From Phallus indusiatus (taxonomy: Eukaryota; Basidiomycota; Agaricomycetes; Phallales; Phallaceae), in contig JAQFWX010000016.1 of the NCBI GenBank assembly GCA_027605045.1, positions 898,551 through 962,550 on the forward strand: 64,000 nt of DNA. The letters run 5' to 3'. The position numbers and the translations under genes were made by a program. Shown piece after piece: positions 12,180 through 23,460 of the stretch. The notes beneath the pieces are model-generated. The model saw only the letters and a list, made by a program, of their open reading frames with translations. It had not been told where the DNA came from and searched no databases. How positions within the stretch are numbered: the first letter of the stretch is position 1; each line of letters opens with the position of its first letter.

Positions 12180-14603
12180 TCAGAATGTATGCTCGGTAGA
12201 GTCCTTCCCACCCGCAGCGGTACTAGAATTCCCCGATTGCACAGCTGCCGGACAATTTAACAAACGACTCCTTTGTAAAAAAAAAACAATCTTACTTGTA
12301 ATAATTCTGTCAATATAACTTGCACCACTCCTGAACACAACGAGGTCAAATGATAACCAAAAATGAATTCGTAGCAACTAACCATTTCTGATGTGTCAGA
12401 ACATCACAGCCAATGTCCCTTTCCCTCTGCTGAACTTCATTCACATAAGCAAGCATACCCTCTGTCTCATATTTCTTCGACAAGTGAGCTATAAATTTAT
12501 TTAATAACTCATTCTTTTTCTCTCCAAGAGGAAGATAGAACGTACCCGTCGAAACAGCAGTATTATGCAGTCCACCGAGAGAAACCAATTGAATGGCGTA
12601 CCTAAAATTTTACATCAACATACGACGAGTATTCGAGAAAGATACTGGTAGAAAAGTAAACAAACCCTTCTTTCGCGATGTCCCAGATAAAGGTCTTCAA
12701 CGTCTCATCGTTGAACCCATGCTTTGCCCAGTTAAAGCTCGGACTCAAATTATAAACGAATTGTCTAACATAATCTGTTAGACAGTAACAAGGGGCGCAG
12801 CAGTGGTCTGTATACTTACTTTCCGGGGAATTTTTCTCTAACGATACGAGCAATACGCGTCGCAGCTTCGACTGTCGGGGTATTCGTTTCGTACCATAGC
12901 ATATCGGCGTATGGTGCAAAAGCGAGTAAACGTTTGATGACGGCCTATGCGGAATAAGCATCTTGAGTGGAAATATTAATTGGGATCATACGTCGTTGCC
13001 ACCGGTGGTATGATAATATCCTTCCTTTGTACGTGGTACTGAACAGCAGAGGAGTTTTCCAACATCATCATCCGGCGACGACAAAAAAAAACTTACAATC
13101 CCAATCCCAGAATATATCCTTTCCTAAAAACTCCCGCGCAACGATTCTAGCCTGAGAATTCGACTTCCTATCGACAGCTTTCTTATAATCATCCCAAACA
13201 GATCCCTTTCCAACGGCATCAAGCTCCTTCCGCACAGCTTTCAAAAAAATCAGATAAACCTCCGTCAGACAACCGACAATCACAAAAAGCCAAACCTTGA
13301 TCAAAAGTGACAAGTTCATGTTCTGCCATCCACCCAGCCTCAAGCTCATCAAGCTCTCCCCCACTCGCACCACGCGCCTCAGCTTCAGCCAACACTTCCG
13401 CAAGACCACCATTATCGCCACGCGTAGTTGTTCCCAAAATAAACTCATGATCAGCCGGATCAATATTAGAAGACAAAAGTCTCCCCGAATCAGCGTCTGT
13501 TCGGGCTACGACGAGACATGGCGATTGCAAAATGTCGAGTTGAAATCGAGAGGCTACGAGACGGGAGATGTGGGTGTTTGTGGGTACGACTACTTTTCCG
13601 CCTTGATGGCCGCACTGTTGAGTTATCATAAAAAAAAACAAAGGTTGTTGAGCTGCTGAGTGTATTTGTGAGAAGTGGATTGTGATGATGCTGACCTTTT
13701 TGCCGCCAGGCAGTTGATCTTCAAAGTGGAAGGCTGACGCACCCTTAAAGATCATTCAGTCAAAGGTTAGCTAAAACTGAGTAGCTACTTGCGGATTCGG
13801 CGAAAAGCTTTGTAATTTTCATTACTGATGAAAGACCACCATGCCTAGAAGAAGAAGAAAAGGTCTATGAACTGAGGCGAACATAGCATAAATTCAATAG
13901 AACCAACCCGGTATCTCCGTCAGCTAAGATAGGTCTCAAATAATCGATATATTTCAAGTTTTTCCTCTTCTCCGGAGGCATTGAGAATCGCTCGTCGTAG
14001 TGCTTTCGGTCATGTAACTGTTGCGCACGAAAAATGCGATGAACTTGGTTGGGAACAGTAGTATACGGATAATCGCTGTGGTATACGAATCAGCCCACAT
14101 TCCCCAACAAGACGCCCAAACTGAACGTACGCTAAATCGGGTCCAACATCATTACTCCCATGAACCAAAGTACTAGAACAAGCCCATCCAGATATATACA
14201 CAACTTCCTGCCTTTCCGCCATCTGCGTCATCTGCACAGGATCAATAACTCCAATCGTATGCAACGGCCTTTTCTCCCTCTCGGCTTCTTGCAGCATGCG
14301 AAACAGCTTCTCGGCGAGCGGCGTAGAAGGCAAGGCAAGAGGTCTGTACGATCCTTGCTTGGATACGACAGATGCAGCAGTGTATGGCCTTTTTATTCCA
14401 GCGAACCGGGGAGAGTTAAACCATGCTTCCGTTTCCTGGACGCGTGCTTCAAAGTCGTGGGATTCGTCGTCTGCAGAGAGGGGTTTCAGAGGTAGTTGAA
14501 CGGAAGAGTGTGACATTTGGCGAAGAGATTGTTGAAATAGTCGGCGAGATAAGTTTAGGCCATGTCTCGAGGACGATGAGTAGCTTATGGCTGAGGACAG
14601 CAT
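12180..14603 (-). CDS. Isocitrate lyase family enzyme, probably mitochondrial (isocitrate or 2-methylisocitrate lyase)
   Basis: The family cleaves isocitrate to glyoxylate and succinate (glyoxylate shunt), or 2-methylisocitrate to pyruvate and succinate (methylcitrate cycle). Twelve exons join in frame: 14603-14131, 14075-13908, 13844-13793, 13743-13696, 13614-13296, 13237-13097, 13038-12992, 12944-12820, 12764-12666, 12601-12383, 12330-12296, 12244-12180, giving 596 residues. Signals: [18 protein letters not shown] near the N-terminus, [25 protein letters not shown] with the KKCGH active-site signature at residues 246-250, [23 protein letters not shown] and a QKWSGASY C-terminus. The start at 14603 gives a Ser/Arg-rich presequence ([20 protein letters not shown]) typical of mitochondrial import; 14639 is an alternative upstream ATG. 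A presequence favours the methylcitrate-cycle role, but I cannot separate the two activities by eye. Intron 13744-13792 starts with GC. The gene starts 193 nt after the aldo-keto reductase stop. Confidence 0.85.
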
Positions 14604-14796
14604 GAACGGCTGGTGAATGTCACGCTTTTGCTTATCCACTTTTACTAAGCGGATCTTGGTTTTTATCAGTTACGTGACACATCCCTCATTCCATATTTTT
14701 TGGTGAATGACACTGAATTTAATTCTTCCTTTCTTCTTTGGTTTCTAAACATACAGCATGAAAAAGGAACTCTAGTACTGAGCATATTGATTTTTC

Positions 14797-16378
14797 TCAG
14801 GCGAAGACACAAAGACCAGGATGCATGCCGACGGGGTCGTTCAAACTAAAGAAGATCTATCAAGACAGAAGGTAATTCAAAAAAGTAAGAACATACCGGA
14901 GATTGATGTTCAGCGAGCTGATATCCTTCATATCGTTGTCGGACAATTTAATATCCGTCACATTCAAGTTCTCAACCAAACGAGTCGGGCTGCTGGTTTT
15001 GGGAATGATTGCCACACCTTGGTTAACAACCCATGCCAGGACGATTTGAGCGGGAGCTAAAACAATCGTGTTCCCGATATCGTCAAAATTCAACCAAGAA
15101 AACGAAAAAAAAGGAATTTACTCACTCTTTTGATGGTTTTTAGCGATTTTGATGATGGGTTCTTGGTCGAACAAACTCTTAACTTTCTCTCTGGATACAC
15201 CCAATTGGTACCATCCCTCAGCGGCAAAGTTAGAATAGCCTGTGACCGCTATCCCGAGGTATTTAGCGTAAGCAATGAGGCCTTCTTGAGTCAAATACGG
15301 GTGAAGTTCAACTTGGAGGACTTGTGGCTTGTACCGTGCGTATTTTATGATGTCGGAGAGCAAAGCACTCTGGACATTGCTGTGAAATAAAATAAAAATA
15401 GTCAGTCGATGCACGTTACTTAAGAAATTATCCATTCTGTTTCGGACCTTACACCAATATTTGTAGTAATGCCATCGTCAACAAGCTTTTCCATGGCTTC
15501 CCAAGTCTCTTGGAATGGAACATTATCTAAAAAACAGAATCATTAATAGATTCCGTCGTAAACTCATGACAAAAGGACGGACCCAATCTTATTTCGGTTT
15601 TTTCGGCGTCATAGTGCCATTCCGGAGGATAGCGTACGTGTATGGGAACATGTTGGATGGAACATGGGAAGTGAACAAGAAGCAAATCAAACTCTAAATA
15701 CCGACTGTATGAGATAAGGTTGTAATAATATGAAAAAAAAACACCGACTGTCGAGTCCCCAGTCCTTGAGCTGGTGTCGTGCGACCTCGGCCACATGTTC
15801 TCTCCTATGGAAACTGTTCCAAATCTTGGAAGTAACAACTAATTGAAAGTGCAACGGCCTCAAGTTCAGCCGAAGTATATAGCTGAAAAAGATATGAAGG
15901 ATAATTCGCACAGATATCTTCCCGTTTAATGATACCTTCGTCGATGGCACGTTTGATACCTTGTCCGGCTTCGGCCTCGTTACCATAGTCGCACGCTCCG
16001 TCGATAAGACGATAACCAGTTTTAATCGCGTTGTAGACAGCCTATGCACAGTCAACAAGAATACTGCGTCAAAGATGAGGCGCGATCTTACGTCGGCGGT
16101 CTGCTGCTTGGGAATCTGAATAAACGAAGAGTTAATTATTTACAATGTCAATCGACAACGGAAAGTAGGAATAATCTGTAGCTTGCATACCTTCCAGACT
16201 CCGAGTCTTATCGAAGATGTTGGTAATAAAGACACTACCTGGTAGGATATATGCTATGCGACTCACCCGACCTGGGGCATCTGATAGCGATAGTCATGTC
16301 AGGCTTGAGAGTGATTAACCAAATTGAGTTATCAACACGCACCAGTTGGCCAGTTCTCAACAATTTAATGGATGCCAT
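14797..16378 (-). CDS. NAD(P)H-dependent aldo-keto reductase, D-xylose reductase type
   Basis: The enzyme would reduce aldoses such as D-xylose to alditols with NADPH or NADH in the cytosol. Eleven exons join in frame: 16378-16343, 16280-16267, 16206-16191, 16115-16092, 16041-15912, 15838-15749, 15693-15583, 15526-15448, 15379-15126, 15056-14897, 14845-14797, giving 320 residues, the usual length for the family. The catalytic tetrad is visible as Asp44, Tyr49, Lys78 and His111 ([21 protein letters not shown]). The nucleotide-binding [13 protein letters not shown] loop is present, and the protein ends NDP...FA as xylose reductases do. Several exons are only 14-36 nt long, so automated models may miss the N-terminus. 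It lies just upstream of the isocitrate lyase on the same strand. Xylose itself as substrate is inferred from family resemblance. Confidence 0.87.
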
Positions 16379-18036
16379 ACGAGCTATGATTGTAAACCTT
16401 TGTTGTGTGCGAGGATAACTGAGGGTAAGTGGGAAGAGCGAAGACAGAAGCCTGCGACGACGAAGAAACTAAGGATATACTTATATACGAGCCGGAAGAG
16501 TCCCGGAGAAACTGTTGACCAAAAATGGCATCTCAGCTGACTACTTCTTCTCACACTCAGGCGGCCCGAATTCGGTCACAGAAAGTCACAGAAAGTAATC
16601 CACTTGGACAACGGACATATTTGTACATTCTCAGGTGGATGAACTCGGAGTGGAGTAGAACTTGTAGGGGTTTTTGGTGTTATCGATTGGATTGTGATGT
16701 CATTTTCGGTGTCACTTGGAAATCAATAATCAACCGCGATCCGATCATAAGGTGTGATAAGTCATAACTTCTCACCAGTTCTCACCGCGTACTAACTACG
16801 AAAAATGTACTTCCTTCAGATTCCAAAGCTGTCAAACATGCACGATCACTTGAACCATTCGAATAGCACCGGAAGGTTCGGAAATCCGCATGGAATCCAA
16901 ATGTTTCAACATCACGATAACAAGAATCCTTCTCCGAAACGGTCCAGGGTCCGAAGACTTCCCATGCGCCATTTTACTCAGGGTGAGCGAAAGCCTCAAA
17001 ACGGAATTTGAAACCGAAACCTGTATCACCAGGCGAGCGGGAGCATGTTCGTGCCTGCTTTTATGTTCAGCGTCATTATAATAATCGGATTAGTGAAGAT
17101 AGTAGCCATTAAGACAGTCATCATCATCCAATATTCTACAAATCGTAAATGGGTTCAACGTATCTTACCAATTGGGCCTTGACAGACAGACCGCAAGGAC
17201 GACATTGGTGCTTACTTCGAAGTACAGAAGCTGGGATAAAATAAGGGGAATTTGAAACTGCCCTTCCTTTTTTTTCAATAATAAAGGCACCGGTCACCTC
17301 TATCTCACATTACGATGTTTGAAGCTATATGGCACATAACTCTATTAGGCGTGCATGCTCAATTGTCAATGTTATCGATGGTGCTCCATACTGTATGTGA
17401 TCCGAATTGTCCTGCTGCTGATTGACGATCCATTTTTTAAAAATTGATGTTGAATAGAATCATTAAAACCACATTCTATCTTATTAGAAGTACACAATTA
17501 TCCCCGCTCATAATATGGCGGTTCAGAAGAAGGGCTAATTCAACAGTTGGTGTGAGTCAATCAAAAATGACTTTATTCATACTTACTCGATTTAGATAAG
17601 AATACATCTCTATAGTCAATAGGACCAGCATTATATTGAGACCCTGAATATGGTTCTTCACACCATGGGGCGCACTGGGAGTAGACACCGGTAACCACTC
17701 CTCCACGTGTTTCAGACAAATCGCATTCTGGAGTTTTGGCGCTGATCAAGAGCTCAAGTGAAAATTGAATACTGAAGCAGCGAACACTTGCACAAGTCCG
17801 TTCGATTAGGTTCACCAAATTAAAAGCGGAAAAACCACGCCATTGTATGTTATTTGACTGACGCTGGGCTAGCAACATCTAAAATATACGTAAAACCGTA
17901 CCATCGCTGCTTCACAATTAAATATAACACTATGCTAATTGAATGAAGATTTATGCCTTGAAAATCAATTGTAAGCCCGTGGAATATAATCAACCATTAT
18001 TGACGCTGCTAATCGTATGGCTGACAGCCTCGTGTG
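16379..18036. other. Intergenic region
   Basis: This holds the promoter side of the aldo-keto reductase and the upstream region of the HsbA-like gene. A Cys-containing minus-strand frame at 17573-17878 (101 codons) could be an exon of an unknown secreted protein, but nothing joins to it. No repeat or RNA gene was recognised. Confidence 0.4.
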
Positions 18037-18047
18037 GATATAAAAAG
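18037..18047 (+). promoter_or_regulatory. TATA box of the HsbA-like gene
   Basis: GATATAAAAAG lies about 40 nt upstream of the ATG at 18087. This spacing leaves a short 5' leader and supports 18087 rather than the upstream in-phase ATG at 17943 as the start. Confidence 0.5.
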
Positions 18048-18086
18048 CAGACGTGTCAGGAGAAATTGGCCGCATTAAAGCTCGAG

Positions 18087-18935
18087 ATGTTTTCTGCTGT
18101 CGTTTTTCTGCTCATCACGTCCTTGTCCTTTGTATTTTCAGCAGTGGTGCCTACAATTCAGGCACTCAGCATTTCAGAAATCATCACCGACATCGACAAA
18201 TTAACAATCAACGTTGTAAGTCCTCCTTGATGTTATTTAGTAGACCACTTTTTAAGAAAAGTATCAGATGAGCTTGAAAGATGCAATTGCCGCAGTACCT
18301 ATGAAGGAGTCTGAAGTTGCCATCGCGACCGTTTGTTATCTGTCCTCTATCTCAATTATCACAACCTGACCCCCTTGTCTTAGACGAATGTACAAACGGC
18401 ACTTTCGGAATTAGTTATCAACGTTCAGGTGAGAACGACGATCCTAGAGATAACACATCAAATTAGGCATGTAAATAGGACTTGAAAGATACAGTCACAC
18501 CATCCGAATCGAATGCCATTCTAGCGAAGCTGACAACACTTCAACAAGAAGTGATCGAAACCATATCTTTGTTCGATACCAATGATGTCACGTTAGTCGG
18601 CTCACTTGTCAACATTTTGTCACCTTTATTACAAAATGCTCTAAATCTCCTTAACGTAAGTACCACCACACAACTTTTCTTTGAAGTGAAAGTGCTGATT
18701 GGCTACGTGTACGAGTTTAGAATCTAGTAACTGGGTTGCAAACAGTTGATCCTAGTGTATGCGTTTGTTTTCATTCAAGTCTTGTAACATCACTGATTCA
18801 AGTTGACGATGCTTATAGCTGGGAACGGCCGCGTTAGGACTAAAAAATGAAATCGTTAATAAGGCGACGAGCATTCTGTTGGCTTCTCCCTTTCTGCATA
18901 GCGTTGCCCGTGGTTTAGGTCATAATGTAGCCTAA
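18087..18935 (+). CDS. Hydrophobic surface-binding protein A (HsbA)-like secreted protein
   Basis: HsbA-family proteins are small secreted fungal proteins; the founding member from Aspergillus oryzae coats hydrophobic surfaces and recruits cutinase, and related sequences occur in cell-wall galactomannoproteins. Six exons (18087-18215, 18268-18330, 18384-18428, 18479-18655, 18721-18756, 18819-18935) join without phase change to 188 residues. The first 27 residues form a clear signal peptide ending near TIQA. The rest is helical, rich in Leu/Val/Asn, with the spaced hydrophobic pattern of the family (IITDIDKLT, LVINVQDLKDTVT, LVNILSPLLQNALNLL) and an amphipathic C-terminus. There are no membrane segments beyond the signal. 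Every intron is phase 0. Exon 5 is only 36 nt but restores a continuous helix, so I include it. Family call is by pattern, not by a decisive motif. Confidence 0.7.
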
Positions 18936-19510
18936 ATCAAGATCTGGGTGACACGATTAACATGTGAACCAATCAGTGTTCATTATCGTTCTGTCGCATC
19001 TTTTTGAATATTTACATGTGTATGTGCGCAGATCGTGAATTGGATTTATTTTGTTCTGTAAATTCGAAGTCTTTCAACGATTTCCGTCTTTCAGGCCGAC
19101 ACAGAAGCACATGGCTCGGAGTCGGGATATTCGCAGAACCGATTCTCGATTTATTTTTCATCAAAAATGAACTACGGATGCATGCGCCAATACGCCGAAC
19201 TTGTTACATTAGCGAAAGTAAAATGTGAGAGCTTTGGTTACTAAGCACATATGAAACAACTTGAATGGAATTGGATTTCTAGACGGAAGGAGTACTTGTT
19301 ACACCACTGATCTGGGTAATGTTATCCGGACTTTCTAGCCGTTCTCACATTTAAGGGAGGCTCTTTGACATCGCACGAGGAATAAGCAAACAACTGAAGG
19401 ACCATTTCATTGTTGTCCTCATAATGGTCCCACAGCAGAAGGTGTCCATCGCGACATAATAATATGGGACACAATGTACGGAACGGACGACTCAGAGCAC
19501 AAGGAAGGGA
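18936..19510. other. Intergenic region
   Basis: Between two plus-strand genes; contains the 3' side of the HsbA-like gene and the upstream region of the proline-rich ORF. No other coding or repeat signal seen. Confidence 0.4.
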
Positions 19511-19519
19511 GTATAAAAG
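19511..19519 (+). promoter_or_regulatory. TATA box of the proline-rich ORF
   Basis: GTATAAAAG sits about 100 nt before the ATG at 19617, followed by a pyrimidine/CA-rich leader without upstream ATGs. It supports the ORF as a transcribed gene. Confidence 0.5.
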
Positions 19520-19616
19520 ACCTAGAATTGCGTAGTACCTGCCTCAGCACAGACAGCACAAACATCTTCCGCTTTCCTCTAAATTGTTATCATCATAACA
19601 ACTTATACATCCACAT

Positions 19617-20909
19617 ATGAAAATGCCTTCCAAACGAAAGAATATTCAAGGAGTTGAAGCTTCAGGCGAAGCTAAACGGCCCAGAACGATAGCGGTGACC
19701 GCTGACCTTATCACTGAACGCAAAGCCATCAAATATCCAAAATCATCGAAAGGCAATTTTGAGTGGCCGGATATTCCTCCTAATTCCAAGGCGTTCCGAT
19801 CAACCGATCAAACAACGGTACGCTGGACCAGCGAGCAACTGGGCCTCCCAGCGGGAGTGTCGGCACCCGTCGTCGCGATTCCCCCAACTCCGGGGATCCC
19901 AACCCGACCAAACTGTAAAATCGCATTGCCCGACCTGATTCTTCCTCCTAATGTGCTGCCACCGTGGGAGGAAAAGTCTTTTTCTACTCAAGATACTTCT
20001 TTAACCCCACTAGCACCTTCATCTAAGCCAAGGATAAAGAAGAAATCTTCGCGGAAATATTTGGCGATTCAAAGCTTGTTTTTACCGCCTGCTTTCCAAT
20101 CCAGGCCTTCCTATACATCTTCTCCGTTGATTGCGAGGGTATCTAAACCATTCTTCGCTTCAGAACCGTCTGCCGTAATCGACAAACCATCCTCACCTGA
20201 ACGTGCCGCGTCTTTTCCGATTCCAGACTCCCCTGAGAGCACTTCATCGGTCAATGAGTTGACGACCAACTCCCTGCCACCCCAGCCTGTCCCGAATCCC
20301 AGTACTACCGTTCCTTCTACGCGTTCTATGACACTGGACGCTGCTTCACCACCAGCACATCAGTCTTCCCGTCTCAACCCCCATTTCGGTGCCGCCTCGA
20401 TACAGAACCAGACAGTATACAATCCGCCCACTGCTCAACCCACAAGACCTAGGCAGACATCCCCTCAGCCCAATCTTTTATCCCATTCTCCATCTCGGGT
20501 ACCTCAGAGGGCGCAGCGTCAGTCTCGACCAAGACCACCACCACTGCGATCAGTTCACAGTCCTCATTTTCCCACAAACCTTACCCAAATGTCTCATAGA
20601 GTAGATCCTCGGCTTAATGCCGGCTCTTCGTCACAAGCACCTGGAGTGTATAGTCCTCCCCTACCAAGAAGTGTACAAACTTCGCCTCAGCCGACACCAT
20701 TTAGCGTCGCTTCGCCGCCACCAAGAACAGCATACAGTCCTCCTCCCTCGATGAGCCGCATGCATATGGGCCCTCAACACAACCCTACGTTCGGTGTGGT
20801 TTCCTCACCGCACATACCCCGAATGGCGCAAAATCCTCCTCAGCCGGGCCAACTAAGGAGGCACGAGACAACGATATGGTCTGGACCTTTAAGTAACCAC
20901 CATCAATAA
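19617..20909 (+). CDS. Proline/serine-rich disordered protein, function unknown
   Basis: A single uninterrupted 430-codon frame, unusual here because neighbours have many introns. The N-terminus carries basic patches (PSKRK, AKRPRT) that could be a nuclear localisation signal. After about residue 80 the protein is Pro/Ser/Gln-rich with repeated short phrases such as YSPPLPRSVQTSPQPTP and VASPPPRTAYSPPPS, so it is probably disordered. No domain was recognised. A 5'-truncated, frame-broken relative lies at 29868-30680. Where the coding frame of the present copy ends in TAA, the relative has CAA and stays open for dozens more codons, so this copy may have lost part of its C-terminus. ATG at 19623 is an equally good start. 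Confidence 0.55.
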   Translation: MKMPSKRKNIQGVEASGEAKRPRTIAVTADLITERKAIKYPKSSKGNFEWPDIPPNSKAFRSTDQTTVRWTSEQLGLPAGVSAPVVAIPPTPGIPTRPNCKIALPDLILPPNVLPPWEEKSFSTQDTSLTPLAPSSKPRIKKKSSRKYLAIQSLFLPPAFQSRPSYTSSPLIARVSKPFFASEPSAVIDKPSSPERAASFPIPDSPESTSSVNELTTNSLPPQPVPNPSTTVPSTRSMTLDAASPPAHQSSRLNPHFGAASIQNQTVYNPPTAQPTRPRQTSPQPNLLSHSPSRVPQRAQRQSRPRPPPLRSVHSPHFPTNLTQMSHRVDPRLNAGSSSQAPGVYSPPLPRSVQTSPQPTPFSVASPPPRTAYSPPPSMSRMHMGPQHNPTFGVVSSPHIPRMAQNPPQPGQLRRHETTIWSGPLSNHHQ

Positions 20910-21393
20910 ACGGTGCAGAGATAATCCTGTATTTCATATTGAATATTTTTGTCTCTAATTACCCACTATTATTGAGTCATTTAAATGAAGAAACGTAGTG
21001 TTGCGCACGATAATAACTTACGAAGAGAACAAGCATAATTGGCGCCCTGGACGCAGTAGTATTTCGAGCCGGTGCAGCACAGCTAGACCAGTTGGAGGCA
21101 GCGTATACGCACAATTCCGTATTCCGCCTGGAAATTATAAATGGACAAAGTGTTTAGACTTGAAATTGGCCTGATCCCTTACCTTTCCTCATGCTTTCCC
21201 CCCTTTCCTTTGTATTTTAGATAACCGCTATTCCGTTTTTCGCCCGAATACTAAACTATAATTTGTATATAAGCCTGTTGTTTCGAGACACAGAATATCA
21301 TCAGATTACTTGAGTTTGTATCGCAAATTTTCTCTCAATCTCGAAATAAGTATTTGAGTCATTTTATTCGACTTAACTACTTTACACCAAAAT
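20910..21393. other. Intergenic region with a dispersed repeat
   Basis: About 21000-21180 is similar, in opposite orientation, to 39390-39570. The rest is AT-rich without a gene. Confidence 0.4.
21000..21180 (-). repeat. Dispersed repeat, copy 1 (inverted relative to 39390-39570)
   Basis: The reverse complement matches 39390-39570 over about 170 nt at roughly 75 percent by eye, including the shared run GGCGCCAATTATGCTT or its variant and TTCTCTTCGTAAG. One frame of this copy reads TGSKYYCVQGANYA, so the unit may derive from a small Cys-containing coding exon; both copies are now out of frame. Confidence 0.5.
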
Positions 21394-21449
21394 ATAATAA
21401 TGTCGTGGGACATTCCCTGAGCGTCTTTCAACTGTCCGTAAGGGGATTT
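21394..21449. repeat. 56-bp inverted repeat, left arm
   Basis: The reverse complement of these 56 bases equals 22499-22554 except for one C/T difference. The arms lie about 1.05 kb apart and enclose the TA-flanked MITE. Confidence 0.8.
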
Positions 21450-21824
21450 CCTTAGTCCCTGACAGTCTTGGCCTCCGGCGAGGTCTGTCCGTTCCATCAG
21501 CCGTTTCCGTCTCCATCCCTGAACAAATTCCGTCTCAGCTAATAAACATATTCCGTCCCAGCTAATCAACCTTTCCTGTCCCAACTTTGGATTTCTCCTT
21601 TTTCTCCCAATTGATTTGGGTGATTATTTGCTTAAAGTCTAGTCATAAATTAGTATATTTGATTAAAATTGTTTTCAAGCCCAAAAAACGTGCACACATG
21701 ATAACAAGTACATTGGTAGTTTGTAATATGTGAGCTTCCCCAGACCTGCTTAGTTAGTCATCAATGTGTTGTAGAGTATTTTTAGAAGCTGTTTTTCGGC
21801 ACCCAACACGTAATACGACTCGGA

Positions 21825-22210
21825 TAGTGTTGCCCATAGCTTAGCTCAGCAGTGGCTAAGCCGGTTTTAGCCGAGATAAAGAAGCCGGAGCCCAATGACT
21901 GGCTCGGCTAACTGAAGCCGATGGTCAATTCAAAGCTTGAGCCGCTGGTGTAACGCATGTGACTTCTACGTGACACTCGATCCAACGCTGAATTGGCTCA
22001 AAAACAGCGCCAAATGCCTTGAAATTAAAACATAACCTATTTTAGACTAAATATGCCTGTCATATCCAAAATATTAAGCAAAATAACTTCACCAAATTTA
22101 GAGAGGAAATTTCATCAGTTAGCCGGCTCAGAGTCGGGCTTCAAATTGAGCCGAGCTAAATGCATCGGCTAAAACCAAACGGCTCGGCTATCCAGCCGTG
22201 GGCAACACTA
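21825..22210. mobile_element. MITE with TA target duplication (Tc1/mariner type)
   Basis: A 382-bp non-coding element is bounded by TA on both sides (21825-21826 and 22209-22210). Its ends are inverted copies: GTGTTGCCCA on the left and TGGGCAACAC on the right. The similarity continues imperfectly inward as repeats of the GGCTCGGCTAA type. It has no open frame. TA duplication plus short terminal inverted repeats is the signature of elements moved by Tc1/mariner transposases. A dead Tc1-like transposase lies at 38190-39010, but its ends were not matched to this element. Confidence 0.7.
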
Positions 22211-22498
22211 AATACGAGCTCCAGCCATCGACGGAGTAAGCGCCGGTCAGAGTGAGTAAAGCAAGTGCGTACCAATATTGAATTCTAGAGGTCATGGTAG
22301 TATTTTATTAATTATATACACAAAAATACAAAGGTTCTGAGTCTAGAATGACCTGATTTCGAGATGTGGCTGCTCAGAAATTGAAAGTTTCGACCATATA
22401 GGAAGGAATGACAGGACAGTATTGGTTCGGCCCGTGGGACCAAATAAGCTGAGCCGGTGGACGCCGGCTATTCATGTCCGTCGGATATCAGACAACTG

Positions 22499-22554
22499 AA
22501 ATCCCCTTACGGACAGTTGAAAGACGCTCAGGGAATGTCCCATGACATTATTAT
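22499..22554. repeat. 56-bp inverted repeat, right arm
   Basis: Partner of 21394-21449 (55 of 56 bases identical after reverse complement). The conserved core contains CCCCTTACGGACAGTTGAAA. Confidence 0.8.
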
Positions 22555-23189
22555 GTCATGCTACTTTACATCTCTTATTCTACACAACTCACACAATCCA
22601 CTATTTGGTTCCCTTCCTTCCTGTTCGCTCCTGAGTGCGCACGTATCAGTAGTTCGAAATTGTTCTTTCCATGTCAGTTTCTTTGTTGAAAAAAAATCAG
22701 ATATTACATAAAAGCAAACACTCACAAAGAAGTATTTAATAGCGGATTCTAAGTGGATAGATAAACACCTTGAGCGGCGACAAAGATTGCAAATGCGTCA
22801 AGCAAAGTCTAACTTATTATCACAGATTATCACACGCACCTAGAAGTGTTGTCGGGAATGAGCCAGAACTTATCAAAGGAGATAATGATTCGATGATGGT
22901 TCGATAGATGAATCGATGAAAGGCGAAGGGAAATCACTGGCACAACTTCAAAGCGTCTAAAGTTTACATATACATAAATACTAGTAAACTAGTAAACACC
23001 ATGCCACTACAAAGGGATCGGATCTGGTGTCATTGGTATAATGAGAAGCAATACATGTGCATAAATTTGACTTGTATAGTATATAAAAAATGTAGAAAAG
23101 CGCCCTTTTAGTCCTTGAGCATATTGTAACATTTGATGACGCTATCATTTCCACAATTCAACAGAAGTCAACGATCATATGTGGAACAA
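22555..23189. other. Intergenic region
   Basis: AT-rich, with no coding frame or clear repeat; it leads into the DUF6533 gene relic at 23190. Confidence 0.4.
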
Positions 23190-23460
23190 GTTTCTCCGTC
23201 GAAATACATATCACACATTCAAATATAACCGGCGCACCGGTATCCTAGGATGAGACTTAGACTTAGACTGTCTTCTCATATAAAAATAACCTAATTTTGA
23301 TCAGTGGACAGATAGTACTAGCTGTGGTCAAGGTCGCCTGCATTCTCTTCCTCCATATCTTTAACCGCCCGGTCGCCCATTTCCACGAGGATGGATTGTT
23401 GTGGATAATATTTTAGCAGACTTCGAACGGACCTGAGAGCCGGCGAACCCAGCTTGAAAT
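23190..23460 (-). pseudogene. Relic of a DUF6533 membrane-protein gene (3' end only)
   Basis: The minus strand encodes a short tail (QQSILVEMGDRAVKDMEEEN) that aligns with the C-terminal tail of the gene at 34302-36031 (QQSVLVEMGVSREIEDMGEE). Sequence past the stop also matches that gene's 3' flank, for example the GAAATACATATCA run and the ATAAAAATAAC run. Nothing resembling the transmembrane exons follows upstream, so this is a truncated duplicate. Confidence 0.7.

Noticed and set aside
17573..17878. 101-codon minus-strand frame with four cysteines
   Set aside because: Could be an exon of a secreted protein, but no signal peptide or partner exon was found.
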